DNA of 64,000 nucleotides. Source: Epiperipatus broadwayi. Lineage: Eukaryota; Onychophora; Udeonychophora; Euonychophora; Peripatidae. The stretch spans positions 3,926,516-3,990,515 of the forward strand of contig JAQFVV010012495.1 of the NCBI GenBank assembly GCA_028023455.1. Direction: 5' to 3'. Positions 23,681 to 36,904 of this stretch are shown piece by piece. Numbering within the stretch: the first letter of the stretch is position 1; each line of letters begins with the position of its first letter. The notes beneath the pieces are model-generated. The model was not told the DNA's origin and searched no databases. It saw only the letters and a list, made by a program, of their open reading frames with translations. The position numbers and the translations under genes were made by a program.

Positions 23681-23789
23681 GTATATTTTGCTTTTGCACT
23701 ATAATCTTTTATTAAGATATACCATGATAAATAATATATTGATTGGTTTTATGATCTTACTGTTGTATTTTTAAAATCTTCGAGCATCG

Positions 23790-24890
23790 TTAAATAAAAC
23801 TAAATAAAACGTTTCTAATGTCTTTATATTGCACTATAGATGTCCAGTTCTCATTTCTAGGCAATAAATTAGGTAAAATAACAGATTTATATATATGTAA
23901 TTTAATTGCAGTAGTTATTTGCTTGTGATTAAATAATCTACATTTTAACTTTTTAAAAGTATCAGCAATACATTGGAGTTTGTATTGTACTTTATTATCC
24001 AAGGCCATCTTTGTATTTATAAATAGGAAGATATTCAAACTGATTTCCATTCTCAAGTTGATAATCATCCAAGCTAAAAGTTCCTGAAGATTTTTCTTCT
24101 CACTGATGATTATATTCAAAACATCAAGTACATTATCATTTTATGAAGTGGAAAAAATAGCACAATCATCAGCATTCTATGGATGCAGAATCTAAAAAAA
24201 AAAAGGTATTGTTTCCCTTTTAAAGATTAAAAAAAATCCCCATCAAACTTGTATGTATCTTGATCCCTATTTGATAAAGCCACCTATAACAATTCCAAAA
24301 ACCATGGTTATAAAAATTGAAAGCCATGTTATAGTAAGTACATAACCTTGTTTAACACCAGTTTTCATTTCAAATGCCTCATACTTTTGATAATACTTCT
24401 CATTTCATTGGTGCAGAAGATGTAGAATAAGAATAAATTTTGGTGGACAACCAACTAATTTCATACAAAGCTAGAGATCTGTCATATTAATTGAATCAAA
24501 TATCTTGGCCAAATCAATAAAATGATATATAAATCATTTCTTTGTTTATGACTTTTCTTATATTTGCTTGGCAATAAAAGCTTTTTTGGTGCTTCATGAT
24601 TCCCTAACACCATACTGAATCTCTGGTAACCATTCACCTATGATTGGAAATAACCCATTCAACAAAATACTTGAAAATACTTTTGCTGTAGTGGATAATA
24701 ATGATGGTCCTGATAATTACTGCAAATTGGACTACTCTGTTTTTAAAAACTAACAATAAAATTATTTTTAAGATCTGGTAGTATAACTTCATGGGTACAT
24801 ATATTCCTCAAAATGTTCAAGATGTTTGACTATTCTATCAACAAATACCATGATAAAGCAATGTGAAGTCACTAGTATCGTTTAAAAGCA
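23790..24890 (-). pseudogene. Non-LTR retrotransposon reverse transcriptase, decayed
   Basis: Minus-strand frames read DLAKIFDSIN (motif A, D-x-x-K-x-F-D), GCPPKFILILHLLHQ, GVKQGY, then NADDCAIFS in place of the (Y/F)ADD active site. An open stretch at 23790-24119 carries the C-terminal blocks (LFNHKQITTAIKLHIYKSVI, LPNLLPRNENWTS). Order and wording fit the widespread RT family with a GVKQGC-VLAP block, different from both the CR1-like copies and the fragment at 906. Stops and frameshifts between blocks make it dead. It lies in the LRR gene intron, in the same orientation as the gene. Confidence 0.75.
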
Positions 24891-25199
24891 TTAATAGTTT
24901 AAATATTAGTTTAGAGAGTTTCTAACACAAAATTATTTTTAAAGAGAAGTTGGTATATGTAAGTGGATTTAGATGAGAATGAGTATACAGATTTCTCTGC
25001 AGTATTAAAAAAAAAAAAACTTAATAAACAAAAACCTAAAATATTTGAACTGGCTAAAAACATTTCATTTTGAAGATTGATGCTTCTATTTGTGTCCTCA
25101 AATTCTTGATTTAAAAAAAAAGCAGCTTTACTTATATAACTGTTCATGCAAATAAAACTGGGGCAAGATCGAGGCACAGCTGTAGGTGAGTGGGAAGGG

Positions 25200-25545
25200 G
25201 TATATACTTTACTTATTAAAATGATATATAAGGGATTCGAACTCAGACTTTCACACGACTCTCAACTCTTCAGGCCATACCATATTGCTGACCCACTTGA
25301 TCACACACATGTTGAAAAGATAAATAATCATCAATATACGTATTTTATACTAAACCAGCACTCATCAGTTTGTCCAGATTACCATCTTCACGCATATATA
25401 CAATCAGTGCTCAGCTTTATATTAAGATAGTCAATCTTCATACTTTAATGGACAGGCTTCACACTACCCCAACCCACAACTCTTCAGCCGTTCATTTCAT
25501 TGAAAATCTGATGATGGAAAGTTCAAATCCCACGTTAAAATGATG
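25200..25545 (-). mobile_element. Hammerhead repeat family 1, copy b
   Basis: A minus-oriented unit shares most of its length with the arms at 56525-56870 and 56992-57337 (tactttaatggacaggct, gctcagctttatattaagat, gaaaatctgatgatgga). Near its right end on the minus strand is a pol III B-box-like GTTCGAATCCC (25228-25238), with a loose A-box-like tggcctgaagag about 35 bp upstream. This suggests a tRNA-derived, pol III-transcribed unit in this family. Confidence 0.65.
25324..25382 (-). ncRNA. Hammerhead ribozyme, family 1 copy b (degenerate)
   Basis: CTGATGA is intact (25368-25362), stem II GTGCTG/TAGTAT is weakened, and the GAAA block has become AAAA, losing the conserved G. The palindromic stem III ATACGTAT is present and gives the ancestral form of that stem. 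Cleavage is not expected. Confidence 0.65.
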
Positions 25546-25794
25546 GAAAATTATTGCATAGAATGCTGGGAAAATTGGAACTAAAACCGATAGTACTCTA
25601 CCTTTAAGATCGTGGAAGAAAAAAGTTTATAGATTAATATAATTTATCTATATTTGACAAAGAAGAGAATAACGTGATTAAAGCTGTTAAAAGGACAAGT
25701 CATAAAAATAATCTGAAACTTTTAGATAAATTACAAATTAATGTCTTATTTAAATATATGTATATTGTCTATACTAGACTTAATGTAATTATAA

Positions 25795-25945
25795 GGTACT
25801 TGAACTCAGACTTTCAAACTCCCTACATGTATTCAATTCATCTTATACAACAGATACAAATGACTACATACATGTGAAAGATAAATGATCAATATCGGTA
25901 TTTCGTGCTGAACCAGCAGTCATCACTTTGTCCAATTAATTATAG
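25795..25945 (-). mobile_element. Hammerhead repeat family 1, copy c (short)
   Basis: A shorter minus-oriented copy, opening with aacttgaactcagactttc-like sequence and running through the ribozyme, about 250 bp from copy b. The spacer between them is unrelated, so this may be part of a broken tandem array. Confidence 0.55.
25882..25940 (-). ncRNA. Hammerhead ribozyme, family 1 copy c (degenerate)
   Basis: The core reads GTGATGA (25926-25920), with the conserved first C changed to G. Stem II TGCTG/CAGCA with loop GTT and the GAAA block are kept; stem III is damaged (ATACCGAT). Cleavage is not expected. Confidence 0.6.
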
Positions 25946-28471
25946 TATTATGACTATTAAAAATGAAGACAATCTCATTAAATAATAATGAAAATTTATA
26001 TATATTAGATAGGTTCAGTTAAAGCCCTTTTGCCTTTCGAACAGTTCTGCTGAATTAATTATTAAGTTTGTACACATTTTCAATTTCAATTGTGAATAGT
26101 CAAAATAAGAGTCATAGATCACATGACCCTATACTCTTAAGCTATCAGGTGTCTGAACCCATCCTAGCACCTCTCTGAGGAGTGCCAGAGCACGAAACCA
26201 TGGTCAGAGGTTTGGGGGGGAGGCCGACAGAGATATTTTAAATGCTTTCTCTAGCTAAGCATTTATCACAAAATTTCAAATCTGATAAATTTAAAGAAAA
26301 TTTTGGAATTTTGAAATAGGCTTATTAGTTTTTTTTTTTTATTATTATTATTCTATGTTCGCTTTATAAGTCCCTGTTAAATATAATTACCAAACTTGAA
26401 CTAAAATCTCCCCGATTTTTTTTTCATTTTTAATTTAGCGAGATATATAATTTTTAATAACCACTTTTAAATAATCCGTTTGCTTTTCTAGTGCGAAAAC
26501 CGGCACTGCAGGCTTTAATTTTCAAATTACAGCAAAAACGAATCAATTTTTTTTTTTTAAAAATCCCTCTGTTACTTAAGAAATCCATCTCATATTGGTT
26601 GTTTTAAATCTTTCATGCAGAATGAGAAAGAAATTAATTACTTGGTAGCAAGACAGTAGTTCCAACCCGCTTTTAACCTTATTTAAATAAAAGTTGAACA
26701 AAGTATTACAATACACATTGTTTCCTTGTAATTATTTATACCCTATTGCCTATTCCCACCCATCCTGCTTTTAAGCATTTTTCTATTACGCGCACACATT
26801 TTTGTTTTTATTTTTTTAAAAAGATATTTAAAACACTTATCAATAAGCTATTGTTAACTTTGTAAATAGTGAGTAAAAATACTATATACTTGTTGGGAGC
26901 GACTTGTGTTCCTAAATGTAGTGAAAACATCTCAAAAGAAATGCTATTAATACGACTTAAACTTTCATTTAAAAAATATAAATGATACCATTATAAATAT
27001 GAAAATTATTATTTTATGTAGGCTCACTTGATAAATATAATAACAACCACAAAAACGGATACGGAAAAACTGACGAAAGATTTCCTTTTCTTCCACGTGA
27101 ACATTTAAAGAATGATTGAAAAATCGACGCTACGATCTTTGGGGTTAGTATTTCCGGCGAAATTTAAAAAAATAAAAAAGGGAATTTATGAGTGATCTGC
27201 TTTGAACGCAGGCTGGTAACGAAGATAATTTTATGAAAATGATTAATTAACTCAATACCATTAAAATAATTAATTATAATAATTTTTGCATCTTGCATTA
27301 TTATAGTAGATTGGCTCTTACTATTTAATAAGTTATAAAGTTTTTTAATTCTTTTGTAAATAATAAATTAATGCTCTGTTCAGTTTAGAATCGCAGAGTC
27401 TAGAGTTTTGCCGTCACTTTAGTCCTCGAACGTCAGTTGATTTCTTAAACCATATGATTATTATTTTTATGTTAATGATAGAATGATTTTACGAAACAAA
27501 TATAATTATCTATATATTTGTTTATGCAAAATTATGTAATATTGTAAAAAAAATTGTGACAATCTTTAAGAATCGAATCATTCAAACGAAATATTAACTC
27601 TTTTGTTTTAATGATGTTTATCAGTACTGGTATTTGAATCCTACAGCTCGGTTTAGACCACAGAATATTCTAATTCTATTAATTTTGCTAAACAAAAAAG
27701 TTTTTTTGTTAATCTGTAATTTATTTAATATTATTTCAAAGATTAAAATTCTAATGAAATGATTGCAAAGAAAGAAAATAAGTTTTAACTCAATATATAT
27801 CTACTTAAGTATTTTACAGCATGGAAACATTGATATTTTGTATCGTGAATATTAATTTTTGCTAGCTATAATCAGTAACTTTAAATCTATACATCCAAAC
27901 CTCATTTTTAGAATTTTTTTATATGTGGTGTTAAAATTAGATTTACGTATCAGGAGATATAGTACTTCCTGGTTTGTATAAAATCTAGCATTCCATTAAA
28001 GAAAAATGCGTAATAAAAATAAAACTTAAATTATAGAACAGTATGTAAAAGTTCTCAAAAAATCTTTATTATTTATATGAGTAAGTCTTCGAATGTTACA
28101 TATCTCATTTATTAACTATTTAGTTATCTGAATAAATTAAAAACAACCCGCATTATTTGGATTCCTGCTAAACAACACTTCTTTAATTTCAAGCTAAAGG
28201 TAGTATTTAGAAACAAATAAAAATCAAATGCCTATTACATGATTTTTAATATTCAAAACGGAAATTTCTGCTTTTTTTTTTTTGCTTATATTTACTAAAT
28301 ACAGATCATAAAATAATTATCAATAATGTTTAATTGGAACAGATCCAATAATTTAGTTAATAATACTTCTCACAGAACAAATATTTAAGCGGATAAAACT
28401 ATGACTTCTAATTTTAACTTTTCAAAGTTATATTTTAAAACTATAATAAATTATATTAAAAAAATTCTTAC

Positions 28472-28532
28472 CATTATATAAAACGTTCGCAGCTCTCTTT
28501 CGCGAAATTATTTGTCTCAAGGTAAAAAGTGC
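28472..28532 (-). other. Proposed exon 1 of the LRR gene: 5' UTR plus start codon
   Basis: On the minus strand, an approximately 58-nt leader ends in tatataATG (ATG at 28474-28472), followed at once by the strong donor GTAAGA. Joining this ATG to the exon at 20274 gives MVRSTQLAFFCGSI, completing a standard signal peptide with no extra residues. The 5' end is set only from the TATA box distance. A different upstream exon cannot be excluded without transcript data. Confidence 0.5.
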
Positions 28533-28556
28533 CTTTTCTTAAAGTCAGTTCCAACA

Positions 28557-28563
28557 TTTTATA
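28557..28563 (-). promoter_or_regulatory. TATA box and upstream promoter of the LRR gene
   Basis: TATAAAA on the minus strand, about 85 nt before the ATG, preceded by a GC-richer stretch (28564-28660) unusual for this window. CCAAT-type elements occur upstream at 28629-28633 (plus strand) and 28656-28660 (minus strand). Confidence 0.5.
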
Positions 28564-29282
28564 CTCTGGGGTCAGATTATGATGTCAATGTACCAGATCA
28601 TCAACGCCTGACGCTTGGTTCACCTCAACCAATGGCGACACAAATCCCCTAATTAATTGGTAACTTATTATGGCTTTTTTTAAAAAAAATCTTAATCAAA
28701 TTCTTCTTATAGGACAGAACGGAAAAGGATGCTCAATATTTTAATCGTAGGTTTACATGTATTGTTAAAGAAAAATATATAATAAAGGGTTTATAAAGGA
28801 GCTATTGTTATTTAACCTTACCCCAATTTATATGCTAATACTAATTGGATTACTATCTTCAGAAAAGAATGTTACAGGAGTTGTACTTAATTGGATAGAT
28901 AAGAGCTATTTCAAAAAAAAAAAAAAAAAATGTAAATTGTATATAGATAAATAAAAAATATATGTACTTATATAATATATTATTAATATTCTAAAAAGTA
29001 TTTTTTTTTAAAAAAAAAAATGAAATGAAAAAAAAATACTAAAAATTTGAAACAAAATAGTTATTCTTTCGCGCAGATCGCTGAGTTTGTTTCATACCAC
29101 AAACTTGATATTATTGGTTTTATTATTATTAGATATTATTAATTAAATATTTTAAATATTCCCATAATTTTATGTATTTAAGGGTGCGTGTGTGTATATA
29201 TATATCCGCATCAAAATTAAATTTTAGCATTTTTCTAACAAATCTAAATATTTGTTTAGTTATATAATTTGTGTCCTTGCTC

Positions 29283-29420
29283 TCGGTGGTCGTTACAGAC
29301 CTCACTCAGGTCTGTCGTTTGAATTTCTTTTGAACTCCTGATCAATAAAGCCATTCGATTAGGTTAAGTTCCATGCAATCAAAGACGACTCTTGGTATAT
29401 CTGCGCATAAGATCTCTAAT
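29283..29420 (+). mobile_element. tRNA-derived SINE-like repeat, copy 1
   Basis: A tRNA-like head (CAGACCT pairing with AGGTCTG; B-box-like GTTTGAATTTC) leads into aactcctgatcaataaagcc and attcgatta. The latter block recurs at about 57650-57680 and 59060-59085. A head plus shared body at three loci suggests a SINE family. Boundaries are uncertain. Confidence 0.45.
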
Positions 29421-32400
29421 GATCACTTTTTAATTAATCCCCTCTAGTATGAAAACTTCTCATATAACGTGTACAATCCTATATTTCAAGCTGATTTAAT
29501 ATTAATTGGATATAACTACACTTTTCATATTTTAATCATCATCTTTTACAAAGAATCAATAACCCAATGTATATAATATTAGTTAATAATCGCCTAACAC
29601 AAGTTAAATGGTAAATATATTTTGTTTTCAAATATAGCCTACATATATTTTGAAATAGGAAAAAAGTAGTTAAAGTAATGTGGAATGCAATGATGATGAT
29701 ACTAATCTAAATAACAAGTACGTGGGTGTGCACATTTACTAGTGAAAAGATAATTTGGTGACTGGTTCTCTCTTCAAGCAGCCTGTGGGACCATGCCTAG
29801 ATCAACATCAGTGTATGTAGTAACATAGCTTAGCTATTTTCCACAAAAATTTTAAGATATCTGGATGATGAGTTATAACATGAAATGTGTCAGGGTGTTT
29901 CATACCTTAATCCCCACTGGTATGATGTGTTAACATTAAATTTTGTTTTAAACGGAGTAAAACTGCTATTGAAATGCTTGAAATAAATTAAATGGATTGT
30001 GGCAATAAAGCTATGAGTTGCAAGAAAGTTTTCAAGTGGTTTGTAGATTTTGTGATGTCAGGGAGATAGCACTGAAGACAATCTATGATGATACAAATCA
30101 CATTTCTTGTTATAGCTGATAATTCAGACATGCTAATAACTTAAATGTCTGTGATAAATAGCTAAAGTATGTCATTACGTAACACAAGTACTGACTCAAA
30201 GCTGGTGTTGTAGATATATTAGAAGGGAAAACAGTCATCCTTTCACTGGGATGTACTTTGCAACTATGACAGTTGGGTCCCTTTTCACTATATAGGTTAT
30301 CAGAAGAGTACCAACACCTTTTTAAAACTATTTTTTATGCTAATCAATCATACTGTCCACTAACTATTTTTGTCACATATGATATCTTAGCTTCAGAACT
30401 AAAGGCTAGAATAATTTAAATATGTAACACTTAATATGGATTAATGAAGAGATAATTGTTGATAATAATTTATTATACATAAAATGTAATTTATAAATCA
30501 TCGTAATTAATAATGACTTTAATATATAAGTTCAAATTAATAAATAGGCAATAATTGATAACTTAAAAATACACAAATTATCGGACTTCTTATTTTATTA
30601 TAAATAATCTGAATATTATTTTTTTTACTTGCTTGAATAGAACACATGTGTGAAATCATTTACATATATAGCTATAACACTATATGTGAGGACTCTTTGC
30701 TGTCATGAGCAGCATTGTTTTGTACTCAGTTGTTATGCTAAACAAGCTGCTAAAGATCTAAAATATATATATTTAATGGTAGTCATTTTGTAATAAAATA
30801 TTTTAGGATACTGACATCATACAAGAAATGTTATCTTCATAAGATAAAATGATGGGATTCATTCCAAAAATAAATACTGTACAACTTAATCATTATATAA
30901 TTAAAAGTGAGTAATAAAATATAATAATAATAAATTGAAAATATTAATTTTGTAATACAGTAATTGGCAGATATCTTGATGTACACAAATCTAAACAAAA
31001 ATATAATTTTTATTCAGCATACAATTAAAAATAAACTTTCATCATATGCAGTGATAATGTGCATTAAAAATAAATTGAAATATGTGTACATTAAGTAAAT
31101 ACAATTTACTTAACTAATTAATTTATTAAATAACGTTTCTGATAATTATCATGGTTTATTTAATTTAGAACTAACATGTTTGTTCTGCCACTTTAAATCA
31201 CTCTCCTACAGCTATCTTAACTGATATTATCATTGATCTTTTTTTAAGAAAATACTAATATTGAGATCTAGCAAATATTGGTTTATTAATTTTTAAAAAA
31301 ATCTGAAGAGACCAGTATTTTCCATGATAATTAAAAATCATCAAAGTGAATTTGGTCTTTTCTCGATCTTTAGCAATGTCTCCAATGTGTTAATGATTTT
31401 ACTACTTTGTAATCTGGCTTTCATTGCATTTGTGATATTATTTCAAAAAAAGTTTCAAATTAAAAAAAATATGATTTTTGCTAGTTTATTAAATATTTTT
31501 AATTATTTTTACACAATAATTGTATAACAATCATTTAAAATTAAAATAATGCATGTATACACTTTGATTTTATTCATATATGTTTTATTTTTAGAAATAG
31601 AAATTAATAAATTTAACTATAATACTAACAAAAAAACTATAATGGTGAGAAGTCTATGCCTTGTAACACTGGGCATATAAGGATGTTACAGTCATTTTAC
31701 TGATATGGTATTAGGATTTTTTGAAATATTCTAAAAATCAACAATCAATTTTAATAATTTAAAGCAGAATTTGATAGATTTGTCAGAGATTAATATTTAT
31801 TTGCTCACATTTTAAAAACAATTTTCTATGAAAAATGATTTTGTTAGCTTTCTGAATACTGTTTTCCTGCTGATTGTTTAATGATATTTTATGTTTTCTG
31901 TTCTTATTATGAATTCAATTTTTCTATATTTATAAAATGCAATTATGATTTTTTTAGAATGTTTTTAAATTGGAAAATTAAATTTCTAAGAAATGAAGAG
32001 CAACTTATTGAATTATAGTATAAATTAAAGATTTTATACTGAAATCAAAGATTGAACTTTGACAAAAACTGCCACTAGGACTAACAATGAAAAATGTCAG
32101 CCTGGTAGAGAGTTAATATTCTCACAATATAAATTTCTATTTACTCCTAGACAGAAATATCTGCAATCTTAAGCATAAACAATATCAACAAACAGAAACA
32201 AAACAGTTTTTACTTACTATTTTATTAAAAATAAATTTTAATCATACATAGAAATAAAATACATTAAAAATAAATTGAAAAATATTTAAATGATTAAAAT
32301 ATGAAAGTATCTATTATTTAAATTCTTTTATTAAAATATATATTTACTTAACTTTTATTTAAATTCTTTTAATAATAGAATAACTTTATTTAAATACTCT

Positions 32401-35400
32401 CATCATGTAATATATATGTAATAATTAATAATACAGCAATTTATATATACATAAAATTGTGAGAGGAATTACTTTTCACACATGCACAAGAAAATTGATA
32501 TGCATTCTCTCACCAATAATTGTTTTAAAACTATAAGTAGTTTACCTATGATTAGAACTTATTTTTTTTAATAAACCACAATTATTGACCATGCTTAAAT
32601 TAGGGTTTGAACTTATTATGAGCCTGAGTTTTAAATTGCATATTACTTGCAGAAGTTCAGTTTATTGTGCTGGGCACTCTCTGAGTGACCACATACAAGG
32701 TGGCTGAAGTTGAAGCTACAGCTCAGTTATAATTATTAAGAGTTCTTTTTGCAGACATATTATTCCAAGTTTTCTCAGATGTATTTTTTCTATTCTTCAG
32801 AGGTATAACTGAGAGAGTCTCAGAGTGATCTAAGTTTTTTAGAATATATTGCATGATCATTGCAGGCCGACTAGCCTTATATTTTAGTCATTGCAAATAT
32901 TTCATGACTCCAGATTAATGCAGAGGTTACTTATGCAGAATACCATTGCTATGGAGTACTGATGTAATAATTGAATGGTGATAGCTACAGTCAGTATGGA
33001 GGAGATTGAGGTTGCCAAAATCTTGTGGTGTTGATGAGCTCCTGTCACTTCCAGATATATGCTACACTCGACTCATATCCAAGCTACAATTTAGAAGAAG
33101 CCAAGAACTGTTAAGAAAGAGCATAGATCCAAGTCTCTACTGAAACCATTTCTAAGAAAGTAAATAGAAGTTTTCATCTGATTGCCACAGCAGTAATAAA
33201 TTCAAGATGAAGATCCTTTCTATATCAATCAGCAAGATAATTATGGAGTAGAAGCCTGCTTCAGCCCACCTATCCACCTCCATCCAAGCTGTTGAAATGT
33301 AGCTACCCAGGTCCAGCAGATATTGATGATGAAGATTGCCTGGCCAACATAGTGAAAAGAAAAGAAGTCCTTGCCACCCTGGTAAACAGATGTGTATAGC
33401 ATGTTCAGAGACCCCAAGTCCGGATGAAATCATAAGACACCGGAGGGTAAAATTTGTTTTAATCTCTTAATATTATTTTCTTAAATACTACTTATATGTT
33501 TATATTATATATCCATAATATGTTTAAAATCTAATTCCACCAGAGATCTAATTTATAGTTCGGTAGTGCATGTATGTTAAGTCATTTATCCACTAAGTGC
33601 AGGATTCTTTAAGTTAGTCATTCTTCAACATTTAGTTAAAAATACACGATTTTAAAACACTATTAAACTGTGGAATGAATACAGAAATGAGAATACCTGT
33701 ATGACCGAATATTTAAGGATCTCATATTACTTTTTATATTGCCTAATATATATGTGTGGGTGTAGAACTCAGATTACTTCATCCAAACATTTTTATGAAT
33801 TAAGGGAAAACAGATTAAATAACATCTTATTTTCTTTTATTTGTGCAATGGGTGGTGGGATAATGAAGTTTAAGAAATGGTAATTGATATGTGTAATAAA
33901 TGTTTTATAACTTATTTTATTGTTGAGTGTTATATTTATTTTCTTTCATTTCCTAAAAATGTAATAAAGTAAATATATTTCCAAGAGCAGCTTTAAAATT
34001 TATTTTTATACAACTTGAGATAAAAGAGGACTGAGATAGCACAATGGGATACGACTTTATCAGGTCCAAGAAAGTTGGTATATGTTATGTAATGAGTTGG
34101 GGGTTGTATATCCTTCCAGTCAGGGATTTTGTCTGTCTGAGAGTGGCACATAAAGACATGAATTATTCATGGTCTTTCAAAGGTATACGGCAATTAACCT
34201 TTTGATGTCCATTGGTATGGAAATGAAATAATCAACCATGGTTCAATATATTGCCTAATTAATAATGTATTCATATAAATTAACTTATAGAATTCATATT
34301 TATATTAAAATTATTATTGAGATCTCAACCTGAGGTGGTACAATCACTTCATGCTTGATATGTATGCCAAAAGTTAGAATGGGGTAGAGAAGCGCAGATA
34401 AACGTATATACAAGAATGAGTTGTTTTTAAATAATTCATTTAAAAATAGACATATATAGAACAATATTGTTTTTTAAGTCATTTAAAAAATCTATATATT
34501 TTAAAAGATGACAAGTAAAGTTTGCTTGGATTGAATTAAAATCAAAAAGTCGAGAATTAATTTCTTGACCGTCTTATTTTTAAAGGGAAATCTAAACAAA
34601 GATTTTTATAATAATCAGTATAGTTTTACTTCTCACTATTATGTAAAACATAAAGGAGGCATTCTACATCAATGGAAACATCCATGCCATTAATAGAAAA
34701 GACCCTTGCTTCGAGATCTCGAAGAAATGGGCTACGTAATACTAGCTTATTTGAATATTTGTATTTGCATATATTTTATTATACATTTTATGAAGGCTAT
34801 GAATATGAGGCATGGATCCTTGAAAACGTTAAGCCGATAAACTTTAATACTAATTTATATCTTCTCTAATTAACAATTATATGTTTTATAATAATCAGTT
34901 AAAGACTGATTTTATTATTATTATTTTTTTTAAAAAAAAGAGAGAGACATTTTAAAGTGTGTTGATAATTAATCAATCAACTGTCAAAAATTTGATAGTA
35001 TTTATTTTAAGAAAAAAAGGACTTTAAATTGCAAAAAAAAAATCTTTAATAATTTTATTGTGATAAATACAAATGCTATGTAGATAAATTAATATATCAT
35101 ACATCTGTGCAAATTATATATATGTGTGTGTGTGTGTGTCAGGAAAGCTAGAATATATAATGTATATTATTTAATTGAAACTTTAATCATTTATTGTATT
35201 TTTATATAACTTAAGATTTTGATAATTATATTCAGAAATTGAAATGTATTCCTTGTATATTATAAAATGCATGTCTGTGTACAGATATATATGTGTTTAT
35301 GGAAACCTATTAAAAAGTATTGTAAATCAATGTAATAAGTTGAATTTTGTAAGTCACATATATGTAAAACAATGTAACAACTTGAATTTTATATAGTAAT

Positions 35401-36904
35401 TTTGTAAATCACAAATGTGATATTTTTTTACTGTATGTTAATCAAAATCAAAAGGCTTGTGTCTATAGCCAATATTATATTAACCTTAACTTCATTTTTT
35501 TATTATTGTTAATAAACTTATATTCAGTTGTTAAAAATGGTTCTAAATATTTTTAGAATATCTGTTTCCATCATCTCTTGGTCACATACAGTAATAGGGC
35601 TTGTGTTCTACTGAGCTAGATTTGTGTATAATGGCTGATATATAAATGGGGGTGTTTATTTAGTGCTTTAGGTGCATTCCACTATGACATTGTCCTGGTT
35701 TTGGCATGAAGATTATATTCTTCAAAGCTCCTGCACTACATTTTGTTTTAGTTTAGTCTTAGAAATTAAGTTCATAGTTGACCAGTACATTAATGTTACT
35801 AAGTGGTCAGAGCATTGATGATAATCAACATGGTTTAATGTTCCAGCATTATTGTTTAAATTTTTGATTCTATTGTATTCTAATGGATGAGCACTTAGTT
35901 GGTGCATCCAAATTAATGTTAAAATAATTGCCCCAAGATGGCAGTGGCTCAATAATTAACCTGGTCTACAGAAGACCCATTTCCAATCCAGTCACCAGAT
36001 CAACTGTTGATTTATATTTTTTATTGTTCAAATCCAGCCACAAGATAGACTGTTGATTTATTATACTGATATATTTTGATTGATAATTCATGAGGATGAA
36101 TGATTATTATTTAATTATAGTGCTGGTAAATTTATAGTGCTTTTAATTGTTCATCTGAGTTAGCTGGCTAGTCTCACAGAAAGTTTTCAAGATCTTTCAT
36201 GCTTTTTAGTATATAAAATTGCATATATATATATATTTATGATTATTAAACATTACTTTAATAATTAATTTGATATTTCCTTTTAAATTGTCTGGGAGTG
36301 ATGATGAGTAGACAGCACCCCAGGAATGACCAACTCTGATTACCCATCCTGTTACAATATATATATGCACACACAAAGAAGTTTCATAAAAGTTGAATGA
36401 TTAATGAGTTTGTCAGAGGGTATTATGACATTTTTGAGCACCAGAAGTGACAACTTGAGTTTTAATTTAGGAACTGTTAACCTGTGATTCACTCTATGAC
36501 AAATGTTAATTCATTATATAAGGTCAAAATCACTCTCACTTAAATTTTTTAGGAAATGAAATTTATATGACTGTCAATTACCAATCAATATATAAAAATT
36601 GTCATTTTTTAAATGCTTTTATATTAACTTGACTTGTCTGAATTTCTGACAGTATGTTTATATTTTTGTCTATGAATTCTATCAGAATGTCCACATTTTT
36701 GAATTTTTAATAATGAAAAAAAAATGTTCCTGTTTAAAATTCAAATTTATGTCCCTATACTTCCCAGAAAAATCCTTAGCAACTAAGCCAATGGAAATAC
36801 TGTTTCCCCCAAAATGCGACCCAATCTTGCATTAATTTTTGTTCCAAAAGGCACTGTAGTACTTATTTTCAAGGGATGTTTTATTTTTTCATGTATAAAA
36901 ATCT
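29421..36904. other. Long gene-poor stretch
   Basis: No gene is supported. A less AT-rich island at about 32690-33445 has broken frames on plus (KRKEVLATLVNR block) and one 93-codon open frame on minus (33152-33433) with no domain I recognise; it may be an old transposon or exon remnant. A (TG)n tract lies at 35121-35139. Two 29-bp imperfect direct repeats, 46 bp apart, start at 35986 and 36032. Other short frames (31324, 33701, 34672, 35722) look like chance. Confidence 0.45.

Larger units (their letters stand above)
20275..28471 (-). other. Proposed intron 1 of the LRR gene (about 8.2 kb)
   Basis: Donor GTAAGA at 28471-28466 and acceptor ttgttttttag ending at 20275. The phase is 0: ATG joins GTA. 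The intron carries a decayed reverse transcriptase (23790-24890), three family-1 hammerhead repeats (22.9, 25.3, 25.9 kb) and an eroded family-2 pair (23.3-23.7 kb). The part at about 21300-22330 and 26400-27700 keeps more CpG and looks less repetitive, so it may hold regulatory sequence. Poly-C and poly-G runs occur at 21326-21339 and 22554-22566. Confidence 0.5.

Noticed and set aside
26100-26215. tRNA-like or SINE segment around gggttcagacacc (minus)
   Set aside because: Only a weak B-box resemblance; no A box, fold or second copy.
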